NCBI GenBank assembly: GCA_949538655.1
Contig: CATISE010000111.1
Span: forward strand, 1-24,873
Source of the DNA: Marine Group II euryarchaeote MED-G33
GTDB taxonomy: Archaea; Thermoplasmatota; Poseidoniia; Poseidoniales; Thalassarchaeaceae
Direction: 5' to 3'
Length of the DNA: 24,873 nt
The position numbers were made by a program, and so were the translations under genes. Positions 1-6,797 of this stretch are shown here, piece after piece. Under the pieces are notes generated by a model. That model was not told the DNA's origin and made no database searches. It saw only the letters and a list, made by a program, of their open reading frames with translations. Position 1 is the stretch's first letter; every line of letters begins with the position of its first letter.

Positions 1-1
1 A

Positions 2-118
2 AAAACAAAATCCGAACAAAAATCCGAACCCAAAAAACGTCGACCGAGACAATCGGGTGCCGCACGCGGGAAAAGACGGACATTGAGTCCCGAAGAAAAG
101 GAAAAACGTCGCAGGTGA
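2..118 (+). CDS. C-terminal end of an upstream protein with a basic tail (partial)
   Basis: The frame is open from the left edge to a TGA at 116-118. It encodes 38 residues that are almost all Lys, Arg, Glu, Ser, Gln and Pro, ending in EEKEKRRR. It reads as the charged, probably disordered tail of a protein whose body lies outside the window. The GNAT gene starts 4 bases after the stop on the same strand, as expected of an operon neighbour. No domain is visible, so no function is assigned. The alternative is a chance open frame: the stretch is short and purine-rich, and such DNA easily stays open. Confidence 0.45.
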   Translation, partial: KTKSEQKSEPKKRRPRQSGAARGKRRTLSPEEKEKRRR

Positions 119-122
119 TTAC

Positions 123-602
123 ATGGGCGGGCTCAAGTGGACCCCGACATCGACCCTCAAAAATTGGAGTGAATCTAGACTGGAAAATATCCGCCAATTG
201 ATTATTCAAACAACAGGTGAATCCTACCAAACACTACGCCTCAGGAAGTTGCCATTAGATGAAAAATTCGGACTATGGATTCTCTCTGATGGGATAACTG
301 ATCACGGACTATTATGGGCAATGAAAATGTCAGAAAAACATGCCAGAGTACTCGCATTTTCAGTCGCTGAAAAATTACAGGGCAATGGCTACGGTTCGAA
401 AGGTTGGTCACATTTTGCTCGAGCAGCTCAATCATCAGGGATCCGTACAGTTCAACTTGAAGTTCGACAAGATAATTTTGAAGCCTTACAAATGTACCAT
501 CGTCGAGGACTCAGGCCAAAAGGATGCCTCCGAGGATTCTATCGTGGATATGATGGCTGGTTAATGCTGGGCCCTCTGCATGCAAATGCATCGTCACAAT
601 GA
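123..602 (+). CDS. GNAT-family N-acetyltransferase (RimI-like)
   Basis: This 159-residue protein has the core of the GNAT fold. A strand near residues 76-82 is followed by the acetyl-CoA pyrophosphate loop QGNGYGSKG (86-94), a helix, the strand TVQLEVRQDN, and the helix FEALQMYHRRGLRPKG, which resembles the A/B motif region of RimI-like enzymes. The family transfers an acetyl group from acetyl-CoA to an amine, often a protein N-terminus, lysine or small molecule; the substrate cannot be told from the sequence. The first 70 residues are poorly conserved and may form a substrate-side subdomain. Its stop overlaps the start of the Roadblock gene (ATGA at 599-602), so the two are probably translationally coupled. 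Confidence 0.8.
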   Translation: MGGLKWTPTSTLKNWSESRLENIRQLIIQTTGESYQTLRLRKLPLDEKFGLWILSDGITDHGLLWAMKMSEKHARVLAFSVAEKLQGNGYGSKGWSHFARAAQSSGIRTVQLEVRQDNFEALQMYHRRGLRPKGCLRGFYRGYDGWLMLGPLHANASSQ

Positions 603-949
603 TGCCCTGTCTAGTATTGCATTGGTTCATGCGGACACGCCTCATGCAAGATTTACTCGGCCAAGACGAGGTAGAGTGGGTTGCACTCGTGGGACCTGAT
701 GCACTCCCCATTGATTTTACACCAGAGTCGAAAGATGTTGAAGCGGCGGTGTCAATGTGGTTCGGATTGGATTCACTACTCGAAGATGTACCCGTAAGAA
801 TGCTACTCCGCACGGGTGAAGCACTCATGTTAGCACATCGGGTAGATGAAAATCGATTGTTGCTGATCCAATCAGGAGTGGGGGCCAATGTCGGTGCACT
901 ACGGAGTGTGCTTGAAAATGCGGCGGGTCGAATTGTTGACTTGGCCTAG
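599..949 (+). CDS. Roadblock/LC7-domain protein
   Basis: This protein of up to 116 residues has the layout of a Roadblock/LC7 domain: a first helix and strand (EVEWVALVGPDALPIDF), a central helix, a strand pair around GEALMLAHRVDENRLLLIQSG, and a final helix (VGALRSVLENAAGRIVDL). Roadblock proteins in prokaryotes dimerise and usually bind or regulate small GTPases such as MglA. The ATG at 599 overlaps the GNAT stop. The first 15 residues are odd, however, and the ATG at 644 (MQDLLG) would start directly at the domain. The stop codon shares bases with the stop of the convergent KaiC-like gene (CTAG at 946-949). The family call is by pattern and fairly good; the partner is unknown. Confidence 0.65.
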   Translation: MMPCLVLHWFMRTRLMQDLLGQDEVEWVALVGPDALPIDFTPESKDVEAAVSMWFGLDSLLEDVPVRMLLRTGEALMLAHRVDENRLLLIQSGVGANVGALRSVLENAAGRIVDLA

Positions 950-1749
950 TCAAACAGTGGACCTAGTAGTGAAACTCCAGAGCCCGTGACTTCCATCGCT
1001 TGCTTTTCCATCGAATGCCTGACGTGCCTCATCTTCTCTATCTGGAGAGTTCGGACCATTTGTCCATTCCGACGATCCAATCCAAGATTCAGGATACAAT
1101 CGGCGAGGAAACCTTCGTTTCCCTCCAATTCGGCAGCTTCACCCGCTTGTCTTTCGGTGATCACAAATGTGTGCAAATTTTGGCTGCGACAGAATTCAAA
1201 GAAGCGGAACATTCTCTTCCGCATTTCTTCATCAACACTGGTCAAACTGTAAATTGCACCTAGTGAATCCAGAATAAATACTGAAAACGCATCGCCCCTC
1301 TCTCGTTTGAAGTGCTCTATCATTTTCTGCGTGAATTTGAGATAATCCATATCTTCGTTCTCATTTCTCAATTCTGTGAAATCTGTGATTTGGAGATTCG
1401 GTGGCAGCGCGAGTCCTAGTGAATGTGAAGCACGAAGCAAACTGCTTGTAGTTTCTTCAACTGTGCAGTACAATCCAAAACCACCTGACTGTCGCAAATG
1501 GTTCGAAACAAGAGACAGGCAGAACGAGGATTTCATCGAACCCGGTGGCCCCGTTACCAGTGTCAAGTAGGGCGGGTTCACATCTGTTGCAAGTACTCGT
1601 TCCATTCCGGGCATTCCATCTATGAACATGGGAATCAATTGCGGGTTGAACGGGCGGGGTTTAATCGTTATCTCAAGTCGATTGTGAAAATTGTATACGC
1701 CCCCATAGGGGGCGATGTGTAGAGAGCAGCGATTATATGGCATCGCCAT
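946..1749 (-). CDS. KaiC/RadA-like RecA-superfamily ATPase, single domain
   Basis: In the longest frame (267 aa) the Walker A motif GPPGSMKSS lies at residues 67-75 and the Walker B strand VFILDS at 157-162. The KaiC-type paired glutamates are at 98-99 (TVEET), and the segment IDGMPGMERVL before Walker A matches the (T)GIPGLDxLL entry of KaiC homologues. Archaeal single-domain KaiC-like ATPases are signalling or regulatory ATPases that often act with receiver or Roadblock proteins; no circadian role is implied. The start is uncertain. The first 40 residues look unlike a conserved protein, and the ATG at 1629 is a good alternative. If that is right, the perfect dyad at 1698-1714 lies outside the coding region. 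It converges with the Roadblock gene and overlaps it by 4 bases. Confidence 0.75.
   Translation of the reverse strand: MAMPYNRCSLHIAPYGGVYNFHNRLEITIKPRPFNPQLIPMFIDGMPGMERVLATDVNPPYLTLVTGPPGSMKSSFCLSLVSNHLRQSGGFGLYCTVEETTSSLLRASHSLGLALPPNLQITDFTELRNENEDMDYLKFTQKMIEHFKRERGDAFSVFILDSLGAIYSLTSVDEEMRKRMFRFFEFCRSQNLHTFVITERQAGEAAELEGNEGFLADCILNLGLDRRNGQMVRTLQIEKMRHVRHSMEKQAMEVTGSGVSLLGPLFD
1698..1714. promoter_or_regulatory. Perfect 7-bp inverted repeat near the start of the KaiC-like gene
   Basis: CGCCCCC and GGGGGCG flank the trinucleotide ATA and form a perfect dyad. A TATA-like element lies on the minus strand at about 1731-1738. At the usual archaeal spacing, transcription would begin close to the middle of this dyad, so it could be an operator. 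If translation instead starts at 1749 the dyad is inside the coding region and may mean nothing. Confidence 0.35.
1731..1740 (-). promoter_or_regulatory. Candidate TATA box for the KaiC-like gene
   Basis: The minus strand reads CCATATAATC here, the most TATA-like stretch upstream of the KaiC-like gene. It would put the transcript start near 1706-1710, which suits a protein start at 1629 and not at 1749. The evidence is motif and spacing only. Confidence 0.3.
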
Positions 1750-1800
1750 TTGGCACTGATGTCTAAGGTCTGACTACGTCAGGTCAAATGGTGATCTCAA

Positions 1801-2691
1801 ATGGATGATATCTTGTCTGTGCTTGGGGATTTGCGAGGGTCCGTTGATGGTAAAGCAACTAAAAATCGTGATGTACGTGACGGTTTAAACGGAAAAATGA
1901 GGGAGCATATTGGAACCCGAAACGAATTCAACACCAGAGTGCGAAATCTCATCACCGAGGTCCAAAAACAAAAAGCAATCCGTGACGAAGCAAATGGTGC
2001 TGTTCGTGATGCTAAATCGCAACGTGCAGAAAAAAATCAAGAAGTAAAGGCCGCAAAGGAACTGCTGCGGGAATTATCTCCTGAAACTGAGCGACGAGGT
2101 GGCCAGAATGACCGCCGAGGGCGCCGGGACAAGGTAGACACTCCTGCATCACTTCGTCGTCAAATCGAAACTTTGGAAAGAGAATTTGAGCTTGGTAAGC
2201 ATACTGGCAACAACGAGAAAAAGGCCATGCATCGAATGAAAGCGATGAAGAGAAAATTGCGTGATTTAAGTGAAAAGGAGGACTCGAATGTTGAACTCAA
2301 AGATGCTCGTGAAAAACTCCGAATTGCCATGGAATCACAGGAATCCTGCCACCAATCTGTAGTTGAAACTCAGGAAGTTGCTCAAGAAGCACATGAACTC
2401 ATGTTGAAGCTGAGCGAAGAAGTGGATAAGTTGCGCGAAAAAGCCGATGCCAGCCAGGCCGAGGTTCGACGAGCAAAACGAGAAGCCGATCGTGCGCACC
2501 AAACCTACATTGTCAGCCTAAGGTGTCTGCACTCAATCCATGATATTCTTCGTGCCAGAAATAACAGAGAACAAGGTGTGGATTCTGGCAGAGCAAATGC
2601 TCGTGTCGAAGTTCAAGATCTCATGTCAAAACTCATGTCTGGTGAAACCTTGTCCACGGACGAATTGATGGCACTACAACGCGGTGGTTAA
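1801..2691 (+). CDS. Archaeal long coiled-coil protein (COG1340-like)
   Basis: This 296-residue protein is almost wholly alpha-helical and highly charged, with heptad-like spacing over about residues 30-240. There is a break near residues 95-115 (ETERRGGQNDRRGRRDK) and a short, less charged C-terminus (LMSKLMSGETLSTDELMAL). It resembles the archaeal coiled-coil proteins often grouped as COG1340, whose biochemical role is not established. The start is well supported: GGTGATC, a match to the SD extension, ends 4 bases before the ATG. An 8-base direct repeat, TCAAATGG, occurs at 1784-1791 and again across the start codon (1797-1804). The purP gene follows immediately on the same strand, an operon-like arrangement that gives no clear functional link. 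Confidence 0.65.
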   Translation: MDDILSVLGDLRGSVDGKATKNRDVRDGLNGKMREHIGTRNEFNTRVRNLITEVQKQKAIRDEANGAVRDAKSQRAEKNQEVKAAKELLRELSPETERRGGQNDRRGRRDKVDTPASLRRQIETLEREFELGKHTGNNEKKAMHRMKAMKRKLRDLSEKEDSNVELKDAREKLRIAMESQESCHQSVVETQEVAQEAHELMLKLSEEVDKLREKADASQAEVRRAKREADRAHQTYIVSLRCLHSIHDILRARNNREQGVDSGRANARVEVQDLMSKLMSGETLSTDELMALQRGG

Positions 2692-2695
2692 TCCA

Positions 2696-3853
2696 ATGAT
2701 TGGTTCTGAAGACATTCAGTCCATACTTGAGGAATATGACCGCCTCAAGTTACGTATTGGTATGACGGGCAGTCATAGCGCACTAGACCTCTGCGACGGT
2801 GCAATCGAGGAAGGTTTTCCAACTGTTGCCTATTGTCAAAAAGGTCGGGAAAAAACCTATTCGGAGTATTTCAAAACCAAGCGTAATTCTTCAGGTCGAG
2901 TCGTCAGAGGCATGGTAGACAAAGCCATTGTTCTCGATTCTTTCAACGATGTGATGGCGCCAGATTTCCAGCAACAGATGCGAGAACGGAATGTAGTGTA
3001 TATCCCAAATCGATCATTTACATCTTACAGTTCGATCGAGAATGTCGAAAACGATTTCCGAGTCCCATTGTTTGGTAGCCGGAACATGTTGCGTATGGAG
3101 GAGCGTACTGAAGAACAGGATTACTACTGGATTTTGGAACAGGCTGGTTTACCATACCCTGACGCCATTAAATCACCAGAGGATATTGATTGCTTGGTAA
3201 TTGTCAAATTACACCATGCACAAAAGAAACTCGAAAGAGGGTTCTTCACCTGTTCTTCATTTGAAGAATATACGGAGAAGGCAGCAACACTTCTCAAGGA
3301 AGGTGTAATTGATCAAGCCAGTTTAGATGGTGCAAGAATTGAGCGATATGTGATTGGTCCTGTATTCAATCTAAACTTCTTCTATAGCCCTCTAGCTGAG
3401 GACATGCCAAAACTGGAGTTGTTGGGCGTTGATTGGCGATTTGAATCATCACTTGATGGTCATGTCCGCCTACCTGCACCACAGCAGATGACCATGCCAG
3501 CCCATCAGCAAATTCCAGAAATGACAGTTGTTGGACACAATACAGCTACGATTCGAGAGAGTTTGCTCGAGAAGGCGTTTGAATTGGGTGAGAAATTTAT
3601 TACTGCCAGCAAAGAGCATTACGACCCTGGGATCATTGGACCTTTCTGTTTGCAAACTTGCATCGACAAGGATATGGATTACTACATCTATGACGTGGCT
3701 CCACGTGTTGGAGGCGGTACAAATGTTCACGTTAATGTTGGACACCCATATGGAAATGCAACATGGCGTAAACCAATGAGTAGTGGCCGGCGTATCGCCA
3801 TGGAGATTCGCCAAGCTGTCGAGCAAGATCGTCTTGATGAAGTCCTTACTTGA
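2696..3853 (+). CDS. purP: FAICAR synthetase PurP (formate-dependent, ATP-grasp)
   Basis: The protein matches archaeal PurP, 5-formaminoimidazole-4-carboxamide ribonucleotide synthetase. PurP makes FAICAR from AICAR, formate and ATP in the ninth step of purine synthesis, replacing the folate-dependent PurH transformylase. Diagnostic parts are the N-terminal GSHSALDLCDGA with a following EGF.T element (AICAR/ATP region), the NRSF.SY segment, the central ATP-grasp part, and the C-terminal YDVAPRVGGGTNVH metal/ATP-binding stretch. The length of about 385 residues fits the family. A GTG start at 2684 would overlap the upstream gene by 8 bases. The ATG at 2696, with GGTGGT just upstream, gives the expected start MIGSEDIQSIL and is preferred. 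The stop abuts the stop of the convergent gene with no gap. Confidence 0.9.
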   Translation: MIGSEDIQSILEEYDRLKLRIGMTGSHSALDLCDGAIEEGFPTVAYCQKGREKTYSEYFKTKRNSSGRVVRGMVDKAIVLDSFNDVMAPDFQQQMRERNVVYIPNRSFTSYSSIENVENDFRVPLFGSRNMLRMEERTEEQDYYWILEQAGLPYPDAIKSPEDIDCLVIVKLHHAQKKLERGFFTCSSFEEYTEKAATLLKEGVIDQASLDGARIERYVIGPVFNLNFFYSPLAEDMPKLELLGVDWRFESSLDGHVRLPAPQQMTMPAHQQIPEMTVVGHNTATIRESLLEKAFELGEKFITASKEHYDPGIIGPFCLQTCIDKDMDYYIYDVAPRVGGGTNVHVNVGHPYGNATWRKPMSSGRRIAMEIRQAVEQDRLDEVLT

Positions 3854-4807
3854 TTAGGGCATTGGAATCAATTGGCCGGTCAAGCCATGAACCAATGCTG
3901 ATCCTCGATTCGGTATTCTGAGTTGCCATGCAGGCAGCAAGGCTAGGCGTGGTGTCATCTCTGCACTTGACGGGTCTAATTTCCACCAATGCAGTACACT
4001 ACCCTGAACTTGATTCGAACCTGTTGATTCAGTTACTGTATAATGACGACGTTCATCACAAAGACTCGCAATTTTAGGTGCTACCTCTGATTCATCGATC
4101 CACTGAGATGGCTCAATTCTCTCTAAATTAGGTATGAAATCGAGTGTTTCAATCTTTCCGAGGTGGTCGATTTCTCCAGTGAATGGATCTTCAAGTAACT
4201 CCCACCACTGCCGATCTGCAGAATCCCCCGGTCCTCGCAAGATTCCAGTGACCACCCATATTCGAGCACTTAGGAGGACTGGTCGAGGTTCAGCATGAGT
4301 CAAAGTGTGTCTTTCCAATACAGATTCCAACTCGATTCGAGGCCGGAGGGCGGAAGGCCCTGTTTGCTGAGTATTTGGGGTCGTTCTTTCAACTTCTTCA
4401 GTTTCAACAACTGTCGATGGAATTGTTTGAGGGACACTTGCGTTCAAATCACCGTTGAGGATCGCATCACCTAGCCATTGTGCAAATCGATCAGGACCCC
4501 AAACGTCGTAATCCACATCTGTTCTTTGTGGACGTTGTTCCAATCGAAGTGGTCTTTCTGATAGGAGCCAATGTGAGCCGGTGGGGGCGTCTACCAACCA
4601 CCTCTCAATCTCAAGATTATCCAACGGCGCCCAACCATCGTGTGCATGCCATACGTGGGTGCCAATCGACAACTTCGGACCCCCTCGTGTAGCGGGTGGT
4701 TGGTCGAGGATGCCCAAGAGTGAGATTCCGGGGCAAGGAGTATGTGGAGGTGGTGGGTCCAATGAGGCACCGATTTGGGTGAGCAAATCGCGAATCAAAG
4801 ACTCCAT
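3854..4807 (-). CDS. Unrecognised soluble protein downstream of rpl30e
   Basis: This 317-residue protein has no signal peptide, no clear TM segment and no motif I recognise. It is rich in Trp, Pro and acidic residues. A variable, Ser/Thr/Pro-rich middle (about residues 120-150) separates an N-terminal part (GPKLSIGTHVWHAHDGWAPL) from a C-terminal part with strands such as LLSARIWVVTGILRGPG and LALLPAWQLRIPNRGSALVHGL. The two halves look beta-rich and could be small-molecule or protein-binding folds, which is inference. It sits 72 bases after rpl30e on the same strand, where many archaea have nusA, but it shows no KH domains and is not NusA. Two perfect hairpins lie in the gap, one touching the start codon. 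No function is assigned. Confidence 0.6.
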   Translation of the reverse strand: MESLIRDLLTQIGASLDPPPPHTPCPGISLLGILDQPPATRGGPKLSIGTHVWHAHDGWAPLDNLEIERWLVDAPTGSHWLLSERPLRLEQRPQRTDVDYDVWGPDRFAQWLGDAILNGDLNASVPQTIPSTVVETEEVERTTPNTQQTGPSALRPRIELESVLERHTLTHAEPRPVLLSARIWVVTGILRGPGDSADRQWWELLEDPFTGEIDHLGKIETLDFIPNLERIEPSQWIDESEVAPKIASLCDERRHYTVTESTGSNQVQGSVLHWWKLDPSSAEMTPRLALLPAWQLRIPNRGSALVHGLTGQLIPMP

Positions 4808-4824
4808 GGTCGCCTTTGGCGACC
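4808..4824 (-). terminator. Perfect 7-bp hairpin directly before the start codon at 4807
   Basis: GGTCGCC, a three-base loop and GGCGACC form a perfect inverted repeat whose last base touches the ATG of the unrecognised gene. It lies downstream of rpl30e. It may be an attenuator, processing site or translation-blocking hairpin at the end of the polymerase operon. No T-run follows, so a classical terminator is not shown. Confidence 0.4.
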
Positions 4825-4833
4825 GTACCCGAC

Positions 4834-4850
4834 TTCAACACTCCGTTGAA
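4834..4850 (-). terminator. Second perfect hairpin between rpl30e and the next gene
   Basis: TTCAAC, five bases and GTTGAA form a perfect 6-bp inverted repeat 10 bases from the first hairpin. On the minus strand a short T-run (GATTTTCAAC) precedes and overlaps its 5' arm. The pair may mark the 3' boundary of the rpo-rpl30e transcript. Confidence 0.35.
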
Positions 4851-4879
4851 AATCTACTGAGCAGTTGGATTTGATCTGT

Positions 4880-5179
4880 TCAATCAATGTTCGGCTGTAG
4901 GCTGAGGAGTTCACTGCCGCCTTCACCAAGAACACAAATTGTGCTAATCGGGAATGGTTTGGCACATGCCGCACCCAACTCTCGATTCACCAAATCAGTT
5001 CGGTGCATTGGGACGTCAGGATGTCGTGCACGGAGGCCGTCGATGTATTCTTGCGGGCAATTTACTGCAAAAATTAGCAACTTTGCCTTACCTTCAGCAC
5101 AAGCATCTGATGCTTGGTTCTGACCAAATGTCAGATCGCCATTCTTAATCGCTGTTTTCAATTCTCTACTAAGTTCCAT
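4880..5179 (-). CDS. rpl30e: Large ribosomal subunit protein L30e (eL30)
   Basis: This 99-residue protein matches archaeal L30e: start MELSRELKTAIKNGDLTFG, the helix KAKLLIFAVNCPQEYIDGL, the segment VPMHRTDLVNRELGAACAKPF and the end ISTICVLGEGGSELL. It belongs to the L7Ae/L30e fold, which binds kink-turn RNA, and it is part of the large ribosomal subunit. Its position right after rpoA2 is the classical archaeal order. The frame could start 21 bases earlier at 5200, but a GGAGG motif sits at SD distance before the ATG at 5179 and the family begins there. The gap to rpoA2 is about 40 bases on the same strand. Confidence 0.9.
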   Translation of the reverse strand: MELSRELKTAIKNGDLTFGQNQASDACAEGKAKLLIFAVNCPQEYIDGLRARHPDVPMHRTDLVNRELGAACAKPFPISTICVLGEGGSELLSLQPNID

Positions 5180-5222
5180 TCTAAATCCTCCATTCTCCAC
5201 TTTTGCTTCTCATGGGTGAATA

Positions 5223-6797
5223 TTACTCATTTTCAGGGATGTAGAACAATTCTACGCTTCCTGTTCCAAGTGCGATTGGTTGTCCGACAATGATATTCTC
5301 GGCAACACCGGTGAGGTTGTCTCGCTCGCCGATAATTCCAGCCTGTAGCAAATGGTTGACTGTGACTTCGAACGCAGCTCGGGCAAGAATACTGTGTTTT
5401 GTTCCCGATACACCGTGGCGACCAATTGCGCGAACTTCGCCTTCACTGGTCATCACGTCGGCGACCATCAGCAAGTGGCGGACGTCAACATCAAGGCGGG
5501 CGCCCTCTAGAGTCAGAATCATTTCATTGATGATTGCCTGACGAGCTGCTTCGATGCCGAGATAATCATGAATCTCCATGATGTTGTTCGTGTATGTTCG
5601 ACTACGATCAACGCCTGCGAAATCAGACACCTTTGACAAATTTGAACCAATTGTGGAGATGTAAAATTCACCATCGTTGTTCTTCTGTACATTGGCACGT
5701 GCAATATCCTTCACACCCTTTAGTCGAAGTGACTTGATTTTCTCTTCGAGTTGAAGAAGTTCTGTGTAGGTTGGAGGGTTGTCACTGATATCCTTCAAAT
5801 CATCCTCTTTAGACACCCCAGGGATGATTTTTAGTGACTTGGGCTTTGCTTCCGAGCCATCATCTACGGCAATGAATAGACGGAGAGCACGTGACAATTT
5901 GTCTCTCACTTCTGCGCCACTCATGTTCTTCAACTTGAGATGAGAATTTCTCAATTTCAAAGTGATATATCTCTGAGCCACTTCAACATCGATATCAGCA
6001 ATATCTTGAGTCGTCGTCGTTTCAAGTGAGGCTGCCAATTTCTGTACAGCAACTTCATTGGCTGCAAGTGGTTTACCTTTCTGATCCAGTTCTTCTACGT
6101 AGATGTTCATCGTAGGTGTATTCGGAGTCTTTCTTGCATCCACAATCTCAATGATTCGTGGAAGACCCTGGGTCACGTTAACTGTGGCGACACCAGCATA
6201 GTGGAACGTTCGCATGGTCATTTGAGTGCCAGGTTCCCCAATCGATTGGGCGGTAACGATTCCGACCGCCTCAAATGGATCTACACTTGCACGCTTAAAT
6301 TGCTCTGCAGCACCAACAACAATTTTCTTTGCTTGCGCCGGGGTCAATTTGGCCTTTCCACGGGAACGGATTCCTTCAGATATATCCTCAAAGAGACGTT
6401 TGGTGAGCTGAATATCTTCTTTTTCAGCAGCTTTTTCCAATGCCTGGTAAATTGGATCATCGGCTCCAATATCCCTGTTGATATGTGTAATCTTTGCCTC
6501 AGTATCATAATTTTGTAGAATGAGCTCGGTTTTTTTACCACGGCGAACGAGTTTTTTACGGCGAACGACTGTTGTAGTCGCATTACCTGAATCTGAACCC
6601 CCGGATTTTCCGAATGATACCAGTGTGCTGTGAATTGCAGTGGCCTCATCAGATGCGAGTCCGCAAATCTGTGCAATCTCACCTGGTGTCAGAATTTTCA
6701 CGTCATCCCACTTGCGGTCATCTGCAAGTTTGTGTGAAAACTCCTCTTGTACACCCATGTCCATGAGCTTCTTCTTTGTTGCTGACTTAACGACCAT
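5223..6797 (-). CDS. rpoA2: RNA polymerase subunit A'' with extra N-terminal module
   Basis: The body is archaeal RpoA'' (the C-terminal part of the largest subunit). VGIVTAQSIGEPGTQMTMRTFHYAG at about 178-202 holds the trigger loop and start of the bridge-helix region. It is followed by GLPRIIEIVDARKTP, the jaw region and the C-terminal AFEVTVNHLLQAGIIGERDNL and NIIVGQPIALGTG. The usual archaeal A'' has only some 40-65 residues before the QSIGEPGTQ block, so this 524-residue protein carries roughly 110 extra N-terminal residues. The first 60 form a module nearly the same as the N-terminus of RpoH in this operon (MVVKS.TKK.L...GVQEE..HKLADD), followed by a basic linker (VVRRKKLVRRGKK). The start overlaps the rpoA1 stop by one base (TGATG) and has a strong SD (GGAGGTGG). 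Confidence 0.95.
   Translation of the reverse strand: MVVKSATKKKLMDMGVQEEFSHKLADDRKWDDVKILTPGEIAQICGLASDEATAIHSTLVSFGKSGGSDSGNATTTVVRRKKLVRRGKKTELILQNYDTEAKITHINRDIGADDPIYQALEKAAEKEDIQLTKRLFEDISEGIRSRGKAKLTPAQAKKIVVGAAEQFKRASVDPFEAVGIVTAQSIGEPGTQMTMRTFHYAGVATVNVTQGLPRIIEIVDARKTPNTPTMNIYVEELDQKGKPLAANEVAVQKLAASLETTTTQDIADIDVEVAQRYITLKLRNSHLKLKNMSGAEVRDKLSRALRLFIAVDDGSEAKPKSLKIIPGVSKEDDLKDISDNPPTYTELLQLEEKIKSLRLKGVKDIARANVQKNNDGEFYISTIGSNLSKVSDFAGVDRSRTYTNNIMEIHDYLGIEAARQAIINEMILTLEGARLDVDVRHLLMVADVMTSEGEVRAIGRHGVSGTKHSILARAAFEVTVNHLLQAGIIGERDNLTGVAENIIVGQPIALGTGSVELFYIPENE

Noticed and set aside
1784..1804. 8-base direct repeat TCAAATGG around the start of the coiled-coil gene as a regulatory element
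   Set aside because: The two copies bracket the SD motif and include the start codon; chance is enough to explain one 8-base repeat, so it is only noted with the gene.
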